From NCBI RefSeq assembly GCF_029867415.1, contig NC_081181.1, positions 121,969,183-122,033,182 of the forward strand: a DNA stretch of 64,000 nt, written 5' to 3'. Below the pieces are notes generated by a model. The model saw only the letters and a program-made list of their open reading frames with translations, searched no databases and was not told where the DNA came from. Shown one piece after another: positions 11,524 through 23,243 of the stretch; positions within the stretch are counted from its first letter, which is position 1; every line of letters starts with the position of its first letter. This DNA is from Vicia villosa (taxonomy: Eukaryota; Streptophyta; Magnoliopsida; Fabales; Fabaceae). The position numbers and the translations under genes were made by a program.

Positions 11524-13015
11524 TGTGAATACAAGATCACACTCACAAAGATGTTTTTGGTTCATGGCAAACTCAACAAGCAACAAGGCACAAGCAGAAG
11601 AACTCAAAGAAAAGCAAGCATTGATCACTTATGACAGAGCAGGTCGACCTACTATGCATATAGGTCGACTCAACACAAGCAAAACAAGAAGAATGCAGAA
11701 AAGCAGCAGTTAGGTCGACCTACTGTCAACCCAGGTCGACCTAAAATGGAGGAAATTCCACACACTTCTGCTAGGTCGACCCACACATCAACTAGGTCGA
11801 CCTAAATTGAAGAAATGTCCCAAAACGCACTTGAAGAGAATTCTGGTCGACCTACTTCCCTAACAGGTCGACCTAACTGGGAGCAAACATCATTCAAAAC
11901 TAATGCACCTCTGCTAGGTCGACCTAAGCACTACAAGAGGTCGACCTAATTGATCAAAAATGCCAAAATTTCTGGTTTTCTCTGCTCCAACTGATAAGCT
12001 CTCATATATATTGTCCAAGGTTCAATTATTGAAATCAACACCAACGACTGAAAGATACACAAAGTCTTCTCATCTTCGTTCTTCATCATCTCCAACACAA
12101 TTACACATAATCATTCTTGCGTTGAGGGTTAGTGATCGATTTCGATAACGTCCATGGAACGGAATTGAAGATTCCTAGTGGGTGAAGATTTGTGGGGTTT
12201 TTGGTGAATAAAATCTGAGGGTTTTGTCCTCCAAGATAGGTGTTTCTTGGGGGTTTTTATCAAGAGGTTTCATCGAGGATCCATCTGAGTGTGAAGATTG
12301 AAGAACAAGGGTTCAAGGCAATTCAAGACACTGCAGAAAAGGGATCAAGTGAAGCTCTTGGATCACCTTGATCTGGCTCAAGATTAAGGGGGAAGAAGAT
12401 TCAAAGGATCGACAAATTCGGTTTATTGTTTATCGCTTTGCTTTCTTCTTTGTATAAACTGCTTTCAACATTAATGGAAGATTTCCCAATTTCAATTTGG
12501 AATTGGGGGCAGACGTAGTCGTAGACTCGTAGCGAGGACGATCGACGAACTGCCTGAACAAATATCGCGTTCTTGTCGCTTTTATCTTTTCATTTACGTT
12601 CTGTTCATATTTGGTCATAATTGCAAAATTGATTAACGATTCAAGTGTTAAAATTGTGAATTAAGGTTCTGCATAAACATCACAATTCACGATATCTTGA
12701 ATCATCATCAATTTGAACATTATCACCAAGTATTTGTCTTTTTGCTTATTCCATTATTACTGCATTGCAAACCAAAGTTTGTCAATTTAGAAGTTAATTG
12801 ATTTTCAGCTGTGAAACATATTGATTCGATAACATATCACTTCATCGTTAATCTCAATTATCTTGTGGTTTTGTCACATATACGACCCTTGCAATAACGG
12901 TCCGGAATAGACGCAAGTCGATTCAGAACCGCTTTCGCTTTAGTTCGAAATAATTCCGAAAAACTCTGTGAGATCTATTCACCCCCCCTCTAGATCCTCA
13001 GGCCAGCGTCTAACA
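11524..13015 (+). repeat. 5' LTR of the copia element
   Basis: Starts TGTGAATAC after the GAGAG duplication and ends CTAACA before the primer site. A TATATATT stretch at 12005-12012 is the best TATA candidate, which puts the box array at 11641-11947 in U3. The short ORFs here (for example 11960-12148) also occur in the 3' LTR and look like non-coding open frames. Confidence 0.93.
11641..11948. repeat. Five pairs of AGGTCGACCT palindromes in the 5' LTR, 21-bp spacing
   Basis: Box starts are 11641/11662, 11712/11733, 11773/11794, 11844/11865 and 11916/11938. Spacing within pairs is 21, 21, 21, 21 and 22 bp. Pair to pair is 71, 61, 71 and 72 bp. Some boxes carry one or two changes, such as TGGTCGACCT. 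The same array recurs in the 3' LTR from 18339. Confidence 0.92.
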
Positions 13016-13017
13016 AG

Positions 13018-13036
13018 TGGCATCAAGAGCTTGGTT
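13018..13036 (+). other. Primer binding site (initiator-Met tRNA type)
   Basis: TGGCATCAAGAGCTTGG begins three bases after the 5' LTR. It resembles the TGGTATCAGAGC consensus complementary to the 3' end of initiator methionine tRNA, the usual copia primer. It has one substitution and one extra base. Confidence 0.75.
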
Positions 13037-13069
13037 AATTCCGTGCTACGTGAAACACTTATTGGAAAG

Positions 13070-16000
13070 ATGGCTTCCGGACCTAAAGGGGCTCATAATA
13101 GAGCTCCAGTTTTCAACGGTGAAAACTATGACTATTGGAAGGATTGTATGTGTGTCGACATCAATGCAATTGATAGGAACATGTGGACAGCTATTGTCAA
13201 TGGTCCCTTTCAGATCACCATGACAAATGCAGCTGGTGCAGTTGTTCCAAAACCAGAAAATACTTGGGATGCTGAAGATGAAAAGAGATATGCATACGAT
13301 TGGAAAGCGAGAAACATTCTAATCTCAGCTCTAGGAGTTGATGAATACTATCGCGTTTCCCATTGTAGATCCGCTATAGCTATGTGGGACACATTGCAAG
13401 TTGCCCACGAGGGAACGGATGATGTCAAACTAGCTAGGATCAATACGTTAACTCAAGAGTTCGAACTGTTCCACATGGAAGATGGTGAATCCATCGAAAA
13501 CATGCAGAAGAGATTCGTTCACCTGAAAAATCGGTTAAATTATCTTGATAGACCTGTTTCCAATGCAGTTGCTACTAACAAAATCTTAAGATGTTTGAAC
13601 AGGGAATGGCAACCCAAGGTTACAGCAATAAAGGAAGCAAATGATCTAAACACCTTAGACATTACCACTCTCTTTGGTAAACTAGAGGAACATGAACAAC
13701 ACCTTAAATGCCTTGACATGCATGAGAAAAGGGCAAAGAAAGAAAAGAACATGGAGAAAGAGGTAGAGAAGAAGTCAATAGCTCTAAAGGCTTCAAGCTC
13801 CAAGACCTCAAGACAAGAGCTAGAGGATAGTGATACAAGTGATGACGAAGACTCCGATGATGAGGAAATGGGACTGTTTGTGAGAAGATACAACAAATAT
13901 CTAAAGAAAAATGGAGCAAAACATTCTGACAAAAGCTTGATCAACTATAGAAAGCAATCAAACAAGTTCAAACAAGATGACAACAACAAAGGAAAAATCA
14001 AAGGCCCTTGCTTTAATTGTGGGAAAGCTGGTCACTACAAACCGGATTGTCCATACCTTAAGAAGGAAAAAGAGAAGAACCAAAGCAAAGGTCATAACAA
14101 ATCTAAGAGAGCCTACATAGCATGGGAAAGTGATTCATATAGTGAAAGCTCATCAAGCGATGAAGAAGAATCAGCAAACCTATGTTTTATGGCTCATCAA
14201 CACAAGAAAAAGAAAGCTGAAAAGTGTCTTGACATTGCCGAAAGGTTGTGGTTCCTTGATAGCGGATGTTCAAGACACATGACGGGAGACCTATCTCTTT
14301 TCGTTGAGTTTCAAGCAAACAAAAAGGGGTATGTCACCTATGGAGATAACAATCGGGGAGCCATACTTGGTAAAGGAAGTGTAGGTAACCCTTCTACCAC
14401 GACTATAACTGATGTGCTGCTAGTAGAAGGCCTTAAACATAATCTTTTAAGTATAAGTCAATTGTGTGACAAAGATTTTAAAGTAATGTTTACAAATTCT
14501 GGCTGCACAATAGAACATACTAAGAAAAGAGACATTATGTTTAAGGGCTTAAGAGTAAACAACATCTACATGCTAAACTTGGATGAGGTATCTAAGTCTA
14601 GTACCAAGTGTCTAATTGCTCTAGGCGAAGACTCATGGCTTTGGTATAGACGTCTCGCCCACATAAATTTTGACTTACTTAATAAAGTTGTCACAAAAGA
14701 TTTAGTAATCGGCTTACCTAAAATGAAGTTTTCAAAAGATCATCTATGTGATGCTTGTCAAAAGGGAAAGCAAACAAAAATCTCTTTTAAATCAAAGAAC
14801 GTGGTTTCAATATCACGCCCTCTTGAACTACTTCACATGGATCTCTTTGGCCCTTCAAGGACTAAAAGCATAGGTGGAAACACCTATGGTTTTGTCATTG
14901 TCGATGATTACTCTAGATTTTGTTGGACAATCTTTCTACCTAGTAAGGATCAAACTTTTCCAGCTTTCACATAATTTGCAAGATTATGTCAAAATAAAAT
15001 GAACAACAAAATAGTTGCAATTCTAAGTGATCACGGTGGAGAGTTTGAAAACTATCTTTTTGAAAAATACTGTGATAAACATGGAATTGAGCATAACTTT
15101 TCAGCTCCTAGAACACCACAACAAAACGGAGTGGTTGAACGTAAAAATCGGGTTCTAGAGGAGCTGGCAAGAACAATGCTGAATGAGGGTAATCTACCCA
15201 AGTATTTCTGGGTTGACGCGATTAGCACCGCATGTTATGTTTTGAATAGGATAATAATACGTCCTATACTGAACAAAACTCCCTATGAATTACTAAAAGG
15301 TAGAAAACCAAATGTATCTCATCTCCATGTATTCGGTTGCAAGTGTTTTGTCTTGAACAATGGTAAGGATAATCTTGGTAAATTCGATGCTAAAGCTGAT
15401 AAGGGCATATTCCTTGGTTACTCGCAATCTAGCAAAGCATATCGGGTATATAATAAGAGATTACTTATAGTAGAAGAGTCAGTACACGTGTCTTTTGATG
15501 AATCTTATACAAAATATGTCGAGAAAGGTCTTTCGTTTAATGGTGCAGGTCCATCCACTGAAGACATTGTCAAAGATAAGGAAGACGAGAATGAAATTAT
15601 TGTAAAGAAAGATGATAAGAAAGAGAAAGATGAGTCTCATGATGAAAATGAAAAGGAAAGCATCTCAAATAATGAAGAACTTTCTAAGGCTTGGACAAAT
15701 GTGAAAGACCATCCAATTGACAACATAATAGGAGACATCTCAAAAGGCGTTACAACACGCTCAAAGATAAGTAACTTCTGTCATCATTTTGCTTTTGTTT
15801 CACAAGTTGAGCCGAAAAACGCTAAGGATGCATTACTTGATGAGCATTGGCTAATGGCCATGCAAGAAGAATTAAACCAATTTAAACGGAATGATGTTTG
15901 GGACTTAGTCCCTCATCCGGGAGATCATCAAGTAATCGGCACTAGATGGGTTTTTCGTAACAAACTTGATGAAAACGGCGTTATTACTAGAAACAAAGCT

Positions 16001-17343
16001 AGATTAGTTGCCCAAGGTTACAATCAAGAGGAGGGTATTGATTATGAAGAGACATACACTCCTGTAGCACGTCTCGAAGCTATTCGCCTCTTACTTGCCT
16101 ATGCTTGTTCAAAAGACTTCAAACTATTCCAAATGGATGTTAAAAGTGCCTTTCTAAATGGCTACATAAATGAAGAGGTCTATGTTGCTCAGCCACCCGG
16201 CTTTGAGAATTACATGTATCCAACTCATGTTTATAAGCTGAAACGTGCTCTATACGGTCTTAAACAAGCCCCTCGGGCTTGGTACGAACGATTGAGTAAA
16301 TTTCTTCTTAGCCAAGGGTACTCTAGGGGTAAAGTTGACACTACTCTCTTTATTAAAAGAAAAGATAAAGATGTTCTCTTAGTTCAAGTATATGTAGATG
16401 ATATTATATTTGGGTCGACTAATGCAAAACTTGTCAAAGATTTTTCTAAGCTTATGCAGAGTGAATTTGAGATGAGTCTCATGGGTGAGCTAAATTTCTT
16501 CCTTGGCCTACAAATCAAGCAACTCAGTCATGGAACGTTTGTGAGTCAAACTAAATACTGTACAGAGCTGCTCAAAAGATTTGGAATGAGTGAAGCGAAG
16601 GAGATTAACACACCTATGGCAACAAATACTAACCTAGACAAAGATGAGAAAGGTAAAGAGGTTGATGTAAAATTGTACCGAGGTATGATAGGTTCACTAT
16701 TGTATCTTACCTCCTCAAGACCAGACATTATGTTTAGTGTGTGTATGTGTGCAAGATATCAATCTTGTCCAAAAGAATCTCACCAAAAGGCTGTCAAAAG
16801 AATTCTTCGCTATCTACGTGGAACTACTACCTATGGCCTATGGTATCCAAAGGGAAATGACTGCTACTTGGTAGGTTTCTCCGACTCAGATTTTGCTGGC
16901 TGCAAATCCGATAGAAAAAGCACCAGTGGAACATGTCATCTATTCTCAAATTCATTGATAAGTTGGCATAGCAAGAAACAAGTATCGGTCGCATTATCTA
17001 CTGCTGAGGCAGAATATGTAGCTGCAGGGAGCTGTTGTGCGCAGATATTATGGCTCAAGCAACAACTTCTTGACTTTAGTATTAAGCTTGATCGTATACC
17101 TATCATGTGCGACAACACAAGTGCCATAAACTTGAGCAAGAATCCTGTCCTACACTCACGAACCAAACATATTGAAATAAGGCATCACTTCCTAAGAGAT
17201 CATGTAGATAAAGGAGACGTTATATTTGAACATGTAGAGAGCAAGAAGCAACTAGCTACATATTCACCAAACCTCTAGCAACGGAGCAATACTTCAACAT
17301 TCGTAGGGAATTAGGGATACTAGATATCTCTAATTTGGGCTAA
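13070..17343 (+). pseudogene. Copia gag-pol polyprotein, two point defects
   Basis: The ATG at 13070 is chosen because gag homology (VFNGENYDYWK) starts just after it; the frame is open further up but reads through LTR and primer site. Gag is followed by a CCHC knuckle CFNCGKAGHYKPDCP from 14009 (about residue 314). The protease active site DSG lies near residue 397. The integrase zinc region with CDACQ is near 14750, followed by the DDE core. The reverse transcriptase has YVDDIIF at 16391. RNase H has SDSDFAGC and ALSTAEAEYVA. An in-frame TAA at 14972-14974 lies between the first two catalytic Asp residues of the integrase. The frame is otherwise open to about 17253, where one base appears missing in the RNase H tail. 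The frame then ends early at 17278, whereas the family-type ending sits in the next frame with TAA at 17341-17343. Confidence 0.9.
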
Positions 17344-18213
17344 TTACGTTTGTTTCTCTTAAAGTTATTCCTTTACTTTATATCTATATATTGATTATTC
17401 TCAAGCTAATATTTCTCTTAGTGTAAAGGTAGTTCTTCATCAAGCCAGACATCATTCCACATTGACTAAAGGCTTCCATAAACAGTGACACCTACACATT
17501 GAGAAGACGGTAACATGATTGTTGTTCACTTCCAAAAATATCATTGATACTATAATATGCTATCAATTAACATGCTTATAGTGACTTCATACAAATATAT
17601 ACCTCTTGCTCATGTATGTGTTTCATCTTTAATCATAGCATATCATATTCTGAACAGACAAGCAAGTAACTAGACATTAGCACATCTCATAAAGCGGATT
17701 TTCACAAATTTTGGGAATTTAGATCGACCTACTCTGACTCTGAGTCGACCTACACAAGCCATTTTTTCAGCTCACAAACTAAAATGCCCAGTTACGTCGA
17801 CCTACCCTTCGTTTCGGTCGACCTAATCAGCGTCATTTTAAAGGCTTGTCTGTTAGGTCGACCCAGCACCAAATTAGGTCGACCTACTGCTACAAAATTT
17901 CAATTTCTCTATTATTATGATCATTTGCTACATGCTTTACGTACACAGTTTTTTTTGCATATTATGTCTGTTGGAATGGACTTTTATACCTGTTTTTTTA
18001 CCTACCTCTTATATACTACTATGAATGCTCGAGTTTTATCTATGTTTCTCTCGTTACTCTCCTCTTTTGTTTCGTTGTATCTCTTTTGATGTTGTCAAAG
18101 GGGGAGATAGATGTCGAGTGTACGGGGGAGCTCAGCTGAGTGTACGAAGCAGCTTTTACCACTTATTGTTAAAGCTTCTACTACCGGTTTGCCAGCATCA
18201 AAAAGGGGGAGTA
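17344..18213 (+). other. 3' untranslated region of the copia element with three more box pairs and a purine tract
   Basis: No envelope-like protein is encoded. GTCGACC box pairs start at 17721/17742, 17794/17815 and 17855/17876, each exactly 21 bp apart. The purine-rich AAAAAGGGGGA that primes plus-strand synthesis ends just before the 3' LTR, at about 18200-18211. A related GGGGGAG run lies at 18099-18104. Confidence 0.8.
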
Positions 18214-19705
18214 TGTGAATACAAGATCACACTCACAAAGATGTTTTTGATTCATGGCAAACTCAACAAGCATACAAGCAACAAGACACAAGCAGAAAAA
18301 CTCAAAGAAAAGCAAGCATTGATCACTTATGACAGAGCAGGTCGACCTACTATGCATATAGGTCGACTCAACACAAGCAAAACAAGAAGAATGCAGAAAA
18401 GCAGCAGTTAGGTCGACCTACTGTCAACCCAGGTCGACCTAAAATGGAGGAAATTCCATACACTTCTGCTAGGTCGACCCACACATCAACTAGGTCGACC
18501 TAAATTGAAGAAATGTCCCAAAACGCACTTGAAGAGAATTCTGGTCGACCTACTTCCCTAACAGGTCGACCTAACTGGGAGCAAACATCATTCAAAACTA
18601 ATGCACCTCTGCTAGGTCGACCTAAGCACTACAAGAGGTCGACCTAATTGATCAAAAATGCCAAAATTTCTGGTTTTCTCTGCTCCAACTGATAAGCTCT
18701 CATATATATTGTCCAAGGTTCAATTATTGAAATCAAAACCAACGACTGAAAGATACACAAAGTCTTCTCATCTTCGTTCTTCATCATCTCCAACACAATT
18801 ACACATAATCATTCTTGCGTTGAGGGTTAGTGATCGAGTTCGATAACGTCCATGAAACGGAATTGAAGATTCCTAGTGGGTGAAGATTTGTGGGGTTTTT
18901 GGTGAATAAAATCCGAGGGTTTTGTCCTCCAAGATAGGTGTTTCTTGGGGGTTTTTATCAAGAGGTTTCATCGAGGATCCATCTGAGTGTGAAGATTGAA
19001 GAACAAGGGTTCAAGGCAATTCAAGACACTGCAGAAAAGGGATCAAGTGAAGCTCTTGGATCACCTTGATCTGGCTCAAGACTAAGGGGGAAGAAGATTC
19101 AAAGGATCGACAAATTCGGTTTATTGTTTATCTCTTTGCTTTCTTCTTTGTATAAACTGCTTTCAACATTAATGGAAGATTTCCCAATTTCAATTTGGAA
19201 TTGGGGGCAGACGTAGTCGTAGCGAGGACGATCGACGAACTGCCTGAACAAATATCGTGTTCTTGTCGCTTTTATCTTTTCATTTACGTTCTGTTCATAT
19301 TTGGTCATAATTGCAAAATTGATTAACGATTCAAGTGTTAAAATTGTGAATTAAGGTTCTGCATAAACATCACAATTCACCACATCTTGAATCATCATCA
19401 ATTTGAACATTATCACCAAGTATTTGTATTTTTGCTTATTCCATTATTACTGCATTGCAAACCAAAGTTTGTCAATTTAGAAGTTAATTGATTTTCAGCT
19501 GTGAAACGTATTGATTCGATAACATATCACTTCATCGTTAATCTCAATTATCTTGTGGTTTTGTCACATATACGACCCTTGCAATAACGGTCCGGAATAG
19601 ACGCAAGTCGATTCAGAACCGCTTTCGCTTTAGTTCGAAATAATTCCGAAAAACTCTGTGAGATCTATTCACCCCCCCTCTAGATCCTCAGGCCAGCGTC
19701 TAACA
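18214..19705 (+). repeat. 3' LTR of the copia element
   Basis: Same 1492-bp length as the 5' LTR. It contains an 8-bp insertion near 18275 and lacks 8 bp near 19220 relative to the 5' copy, and carries the same five box pairs starting at 18339. It is followed by GAGAG at 19706-19710. Confidence 0.93.
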
Positions 19706-20012
19706 GAGAGAGGCGACGACAACATTTTCACAGAGAGAGTCATTGGTTTCTGATCCATGAGATTAGGATTATGTCTGAAATTGGAATTTTGAAATAATTA
19801 TGAGGGTAAATTTGTCAATTCAGTCATAAATCCCCTAAAACCCTCCAATATGGGGGAACTCTAAAATTGGGTCAAATGAGGACTTTGGAGGGTTTCAAAA
19901 AATCCCCAAAACCTTTCTCTTTTTTTTTTAAACTCCCAAACAAGGGTTTGTCATCCCACAAACCTCCCCTTCCCCTCCCTTCCCCTCCAAAACCCATCTG
20001 TCAAACATAGCC

Positions 20013-21090
20013 TTGGAGTTTTAGCATCAATGAGGAATCATACATCTCAAGAAAGCATAAAGGGTGAATATCTCAAGTGGTGTGTGAGACATGGTATATG
20101 TATTATGGACACAATCAAGGTATGAACATTGAACAACAAGTATGGATAATCATCAAGCAAAAGGATCATATAAAACATATAAACATGGTAAGATCAAAAC
20201 AAACATTACTTGTGATAATCACCTTAAGCATACAAGGTTAATCACAAAAAAATGTGGCAATATCAAATGAGAAACCCCAAAGGAATATCATGGTATAAAC
20301 TCAAAGATGAACAAGTGCAAACATCAAGGCATGATATCAAGTCAATAAAATATTACATGGATTAGGATTTATGAAATTAGAGTTTTCATGACAAAAGTTT
20401 CACATTCTAATCATGCTTTAGTCATTTGAAAAAGAATAAAGTCTAATTAATTCATGGTATGAACAACTAAAGACAAAGGCATCTAAATGGCATGGCATTA
20501 ATATCAACATTTCATCAAAAGATTATATTAAACAAGTATTAAAAATTTATACAAATTAATTTAAAGAAAATATATTTTTAATGATTTTTGAATATATTAA
20601 ATATAAATGTATAAATATTAACCATTTACTAAACATAAAACAATTTGAATCAAACATGTTCATGGGTATTAATCTTTACTTAAACATGGTATAAACCCCA
20701 AAGAAACTAAAGTCATGCTCAAGTAAGCAAGTTAATTATGGTATCATGACATCAAGAGTTTATCAAAAAATTTGGCCACACAAACTTTCAACAAGACCTA
20801 AATGATTTAAACAACAAACATATTTTTGGTTTTTTATTTAATACATAAGATAAAATAAAGCCAAGACTTGATTAAATAAATAAAATATTTTTGGATTTTT
20901 TATTGTATTAAATTTAAATGAAATCATAAATGATAAATAAATAAATAAATAAATAAAGTAAACCAAAAAGAAATAAAAAAAATAAGAGCTCAAAAGACAA
21001 ATGGCATAAAGATAAAATGCAATGGAATGTAAATAGCATAAAATAAAGAGCATAATATAAAATGCAGAAATATAAAGAGTAGAAATATAA
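20013..21090. repeat. Second copy of the 1.08-kb direct duplication
   Basis: Matches 8641-9717 with scattered substitutions and one added base. It starts immediately after the intact Harbinger terminus. Beyond 21090 the solo LTR continues with new sequence, so this copy marks the original LTR order. Confidence 0.9.
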
Positions 21091-23243
21091 ATTGCGAAAT
21101 TATAAAGTGCGGAAATATAAATTGTGTTAAAAGTAAAAGTTAGTACAAAATAAGGTTAGTGTTAATAATCAATATTTGGGATCATATGATACAAGTGAAA
21201 ATGTGGGTGGATCAAGACCTAAGTCAAGGAAGCTTATGAGATCATTACATCAATCAAGTATTTCTTAAGACCTTAGGACAAACTTATCACCATCCCAAAG
21301 TACTCAAAGTAATCTCACGATCACCTTAAAGTAGATTTGAAATGATGAAAGTTCATCAAGCCTTTATCCATACTTAATTGAATAAGATAAATCATCAAAG
21401 TCCAATTGATCCAAAAAAGAAAAAGAGGAAGATGGAGGTTCAAGAACACTTTTCAACTCTTGATTTAAAATCAGTTGAGTTTTTCATAAAAAAATGGTGA
21501 TGATTAAGGTACTAAATAAACAAAACAAGAGTAAAAATGAAATAGAATTAAATAAAGAAAAAGCATAAAAGTCTACTTATTTAATAACTTGAAATAAAAT
21601 AATCAAAAGGAAAAATGAATTGAAGAGTTTTGGCTTAGTTTACATAGAAATTTCTTGGAGTTCAAAAATCACAAGTTTATGCATAGTGGAATTTTGGAGC
21701 TTTCAAGAGAGGGAGTGAGTTTGAAGATTTTTTTGTGTGTGTTTGAAACAAGAGGCAATATCCTCTATTTATAGGGAAGATTTGTGGTTTGTGGAGGGAA
21801 AAATATAATAAAAAAATGAGGAGGGATATATTTACTCCAAGAGTAAGTTATTATAACTTACTCCACATCTTGACCATTAATTCTTTTCAATCTAATGGTT
21901 AAAAATAATAAGTATTAGTTTTCTCTCTCCACCTTTAATTACTTATTATTTTCAACCATTAGATTGAAAAAAATTAATGGTCAAGAATAATAACTTACTC
22001 TTGGAGTAAATATAACCTTCTTCTAAAAAAATATACCAAATTCAAATGGTGTTAGGTTGCTTTTTGTGAAGAAAAGTGGAAGTTATGATTCCCAAGAACT
22101 TTGGCAAGCTTTAATCAAGAACAATAGGGTGGCTCCTATACTATTAGATAATTGTTTGTTGGTTTTGTGATGTTTCAAAGTTAGAAACAATCAAGAATGG
22201 ACTCAATGCATAAAGTTTTATGATTAAAGTGGCTTTTCCAAAATGACAATGGTGCCTTTAGTGCAAAAATGGAATGATTTAATGGACAAATTTTTACGCA
22301 CTTGGATAATGATTCAATTAATGGCGTAAAGATTATATTATGGAGAGGTTTAGAAGCAATATAGGCTACAAATAAAAGATTTGTAGAGGAATGACTTGAG
22401 TTTTACAACTTGGTTGTTCATGGAAAAACAACTTCATGGTGCCATCTTTATAAACTCAAATCTCCTAGCTCACAAATGCTATGGAGGAGTTCTTTTACTT
22501 TGTCTTTTTGGAAATCGCTAAACATGCTCTCCAACTTTCATGTTTAGTGTTTTCTCAAATTCCCAAAGGAGCTTGATAGAAAATGGCCTCAAAGTTGGAC
22601 ATAAAACATGCATTTCTTCTATAATGACAAATACAACTAATAATAATAAATAGTTAGTATAAATGATAAAAATAATACAAACTAAAAGAATAAAATAAAA
22701 TCAAGAAGAAAATATTTTTATTTTATTTTTTTCTGAATAAAAAACGGGACCGGAAATAACAAAAAACGATAAAGAAATAGACTCCTAATTAATCGAAAAA
22801 AAGAGAATGAATATATTAAAATAAACTACATGCAGCAAAGATTAATAAAAAATACTGCAAATGATCAAAATCGAATATTAAAATACCCGGTTAAACAAAC
22901 ATTGACAATAAAAAAAGCAACTTCAAACTGCACCGAAAAATAAAGCGAGCGCACAAACATGATCTACATGAAACGTAGATTCATAAAGCAGACAATTAAA
23001 GATCAAAACTCAAAATATTTTGCTTTCTAGTTTTCGCACAGTATCAAATCGTTTTTTACTGGTCTACCTGTAGAATCAATTTTTTTTCCGAAGACAGTAA
23101 AATAATTCAAAAAGACGCTTGAGGCGCTAAAAATGCATGAAATGCAATGAAATGTGATTTTCGGTTATTTTTTACTTTAAAAAGATGCAAAGACAAATTT
23201 GTAAATGATGTGGGATCTTAGGGTCAAAAATTGGGGTATGACA
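21091..23243. other. Remainder of the long solo LTR, non-coding
   Basis: AT-rich LTR sequence without a supported ORF. It contains the foldback MITE at 21827-22014. It ends at GGGGTATGACA, the 5' terminus of the LTR when read on the minus strand. Confidence 0.6.
21827..22014. mobile_element. Foldback MITE, 188 bp
   Basis: The two ends are long inverted repeats: TATATTTACTCCAAGAGTAA at the left and its complement at the right. Imperfect complementarity continues inward (CTTGACCATTAATT and AATTAATGGTCAAG; CAATCTAATGGTT and AACCATTAGATTG). Nearly the whole element could fold on itself. It has no coding capacity. Superfamily is uncertain. Confidence 0.8.

Larger units (their letters stand above)
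11524..19705 (+). mobile_element. Near-complete Ty1-copia LTR retrotransposon, 8182 bp (SIRE/Maximus-like)
   Basis: The two LTRs (11524-13015 and 18214-19705) are each 1492 bp and start TGTGAATAC and end CTAACA. They are flanked by GAGAG at 11519-11523 and 19706-19710. The order is LTR, primer site, gag, protease, integrase, reverse transcriptase, RNase H, then an 870-bp untranslated region, purine tract and LTR. Integrase before reverse transcriptase defines copia. The long LTRs, large gag with acidic and lysine-rich tracts, and long 3' region suggest the SIRE/Maximus lineage, but no envelope-like ORF is present. By eye the LTRs differ at about fifteen positions (near 1%) plus two 8-bp indels, so the insertion is fairly recent. 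Confidence 0.9.
9718..20012 (-). mobile_element. PIF/Harbinger DNA transposon, one end missing, with a copia element inserted in it
   Basis: Harbinger sequence lies at 9718-11523 and 19706-20012. The right end reads, on the minus strand, GGCTATGTTTGACAGATGGG, a terminus typical of legume PIF/Harbinger elements. The left end has no matching inverted repeat, since the sequence passes from the transposase C-terminus straight into duplicated LTR sequence. Region 11040-11523 is the transposon's 5' leader, rich in GAGAGA and CGCGAG repeats. The copia element at 11524-19705 interrupts this leader with a GAGAG duplication. The expected 3-bp target duplication cannot be recognised. The usual second, Myb-like ORF is not seen. 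Confidence 0.75.
7896..23243 (-). mobile_element. Long minus-strand solo LTR (Ogre/Tat-like gypsy type), itself hit by nested insertions
   Basis: On the minus strand the segment starts TGTCATACCCCAATTTTTG (at 23243), a start common to large gypsy LTRs of legumes. At 8040-8130 it carries the 'GGTAAGGGGGTTTGTTATGC...AGCACCCCTCACATC' type of block also found in such LTRs. It interrupts the mobile-domain pseudogene between one codon and the next. Flanks are CTGAG (7891-7895) and TTGAG (23244-23248), a 5-bp duplication with one mismatch. The far terminus (TTTAGCGG on the + strand) lacks a clean CA end, so that edge is less certain. Without the Harbinger and copia insertions and the 1.08-kb duplication, it is about 4 kb. 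No gag or pol of its own is seen. Confidence 0.6.

Noticed and set aside
11298..11546. 82-aa Ser/Arg-rich ORF on the minus strand in the Harbinger leader
   Set aside because: Arises from GAGAGA/CGCGAG simple repeats and is cut by the copia insertion site.
11641..11948. CRISPR-like array of short repeats
   Set aside because: Repeats are 10-bp palindromes with 11-bp gaps inside a plant LTR, with no cas genes and a eukaryotic setting.
13540..13944. Antisense 134-aa serine-rich ORF in copia gag
   Set aside because: Complement of the acidic and lysine-rich gag tract, with no independent support.
17784..18089. 101-aa ORF as an envelope-like protein in the copia 3' region
   Set aside because: Too short, overlaps the box array, no convincing domain or coiled coil. 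The hydrophobic runs follow from T-rich sequence.
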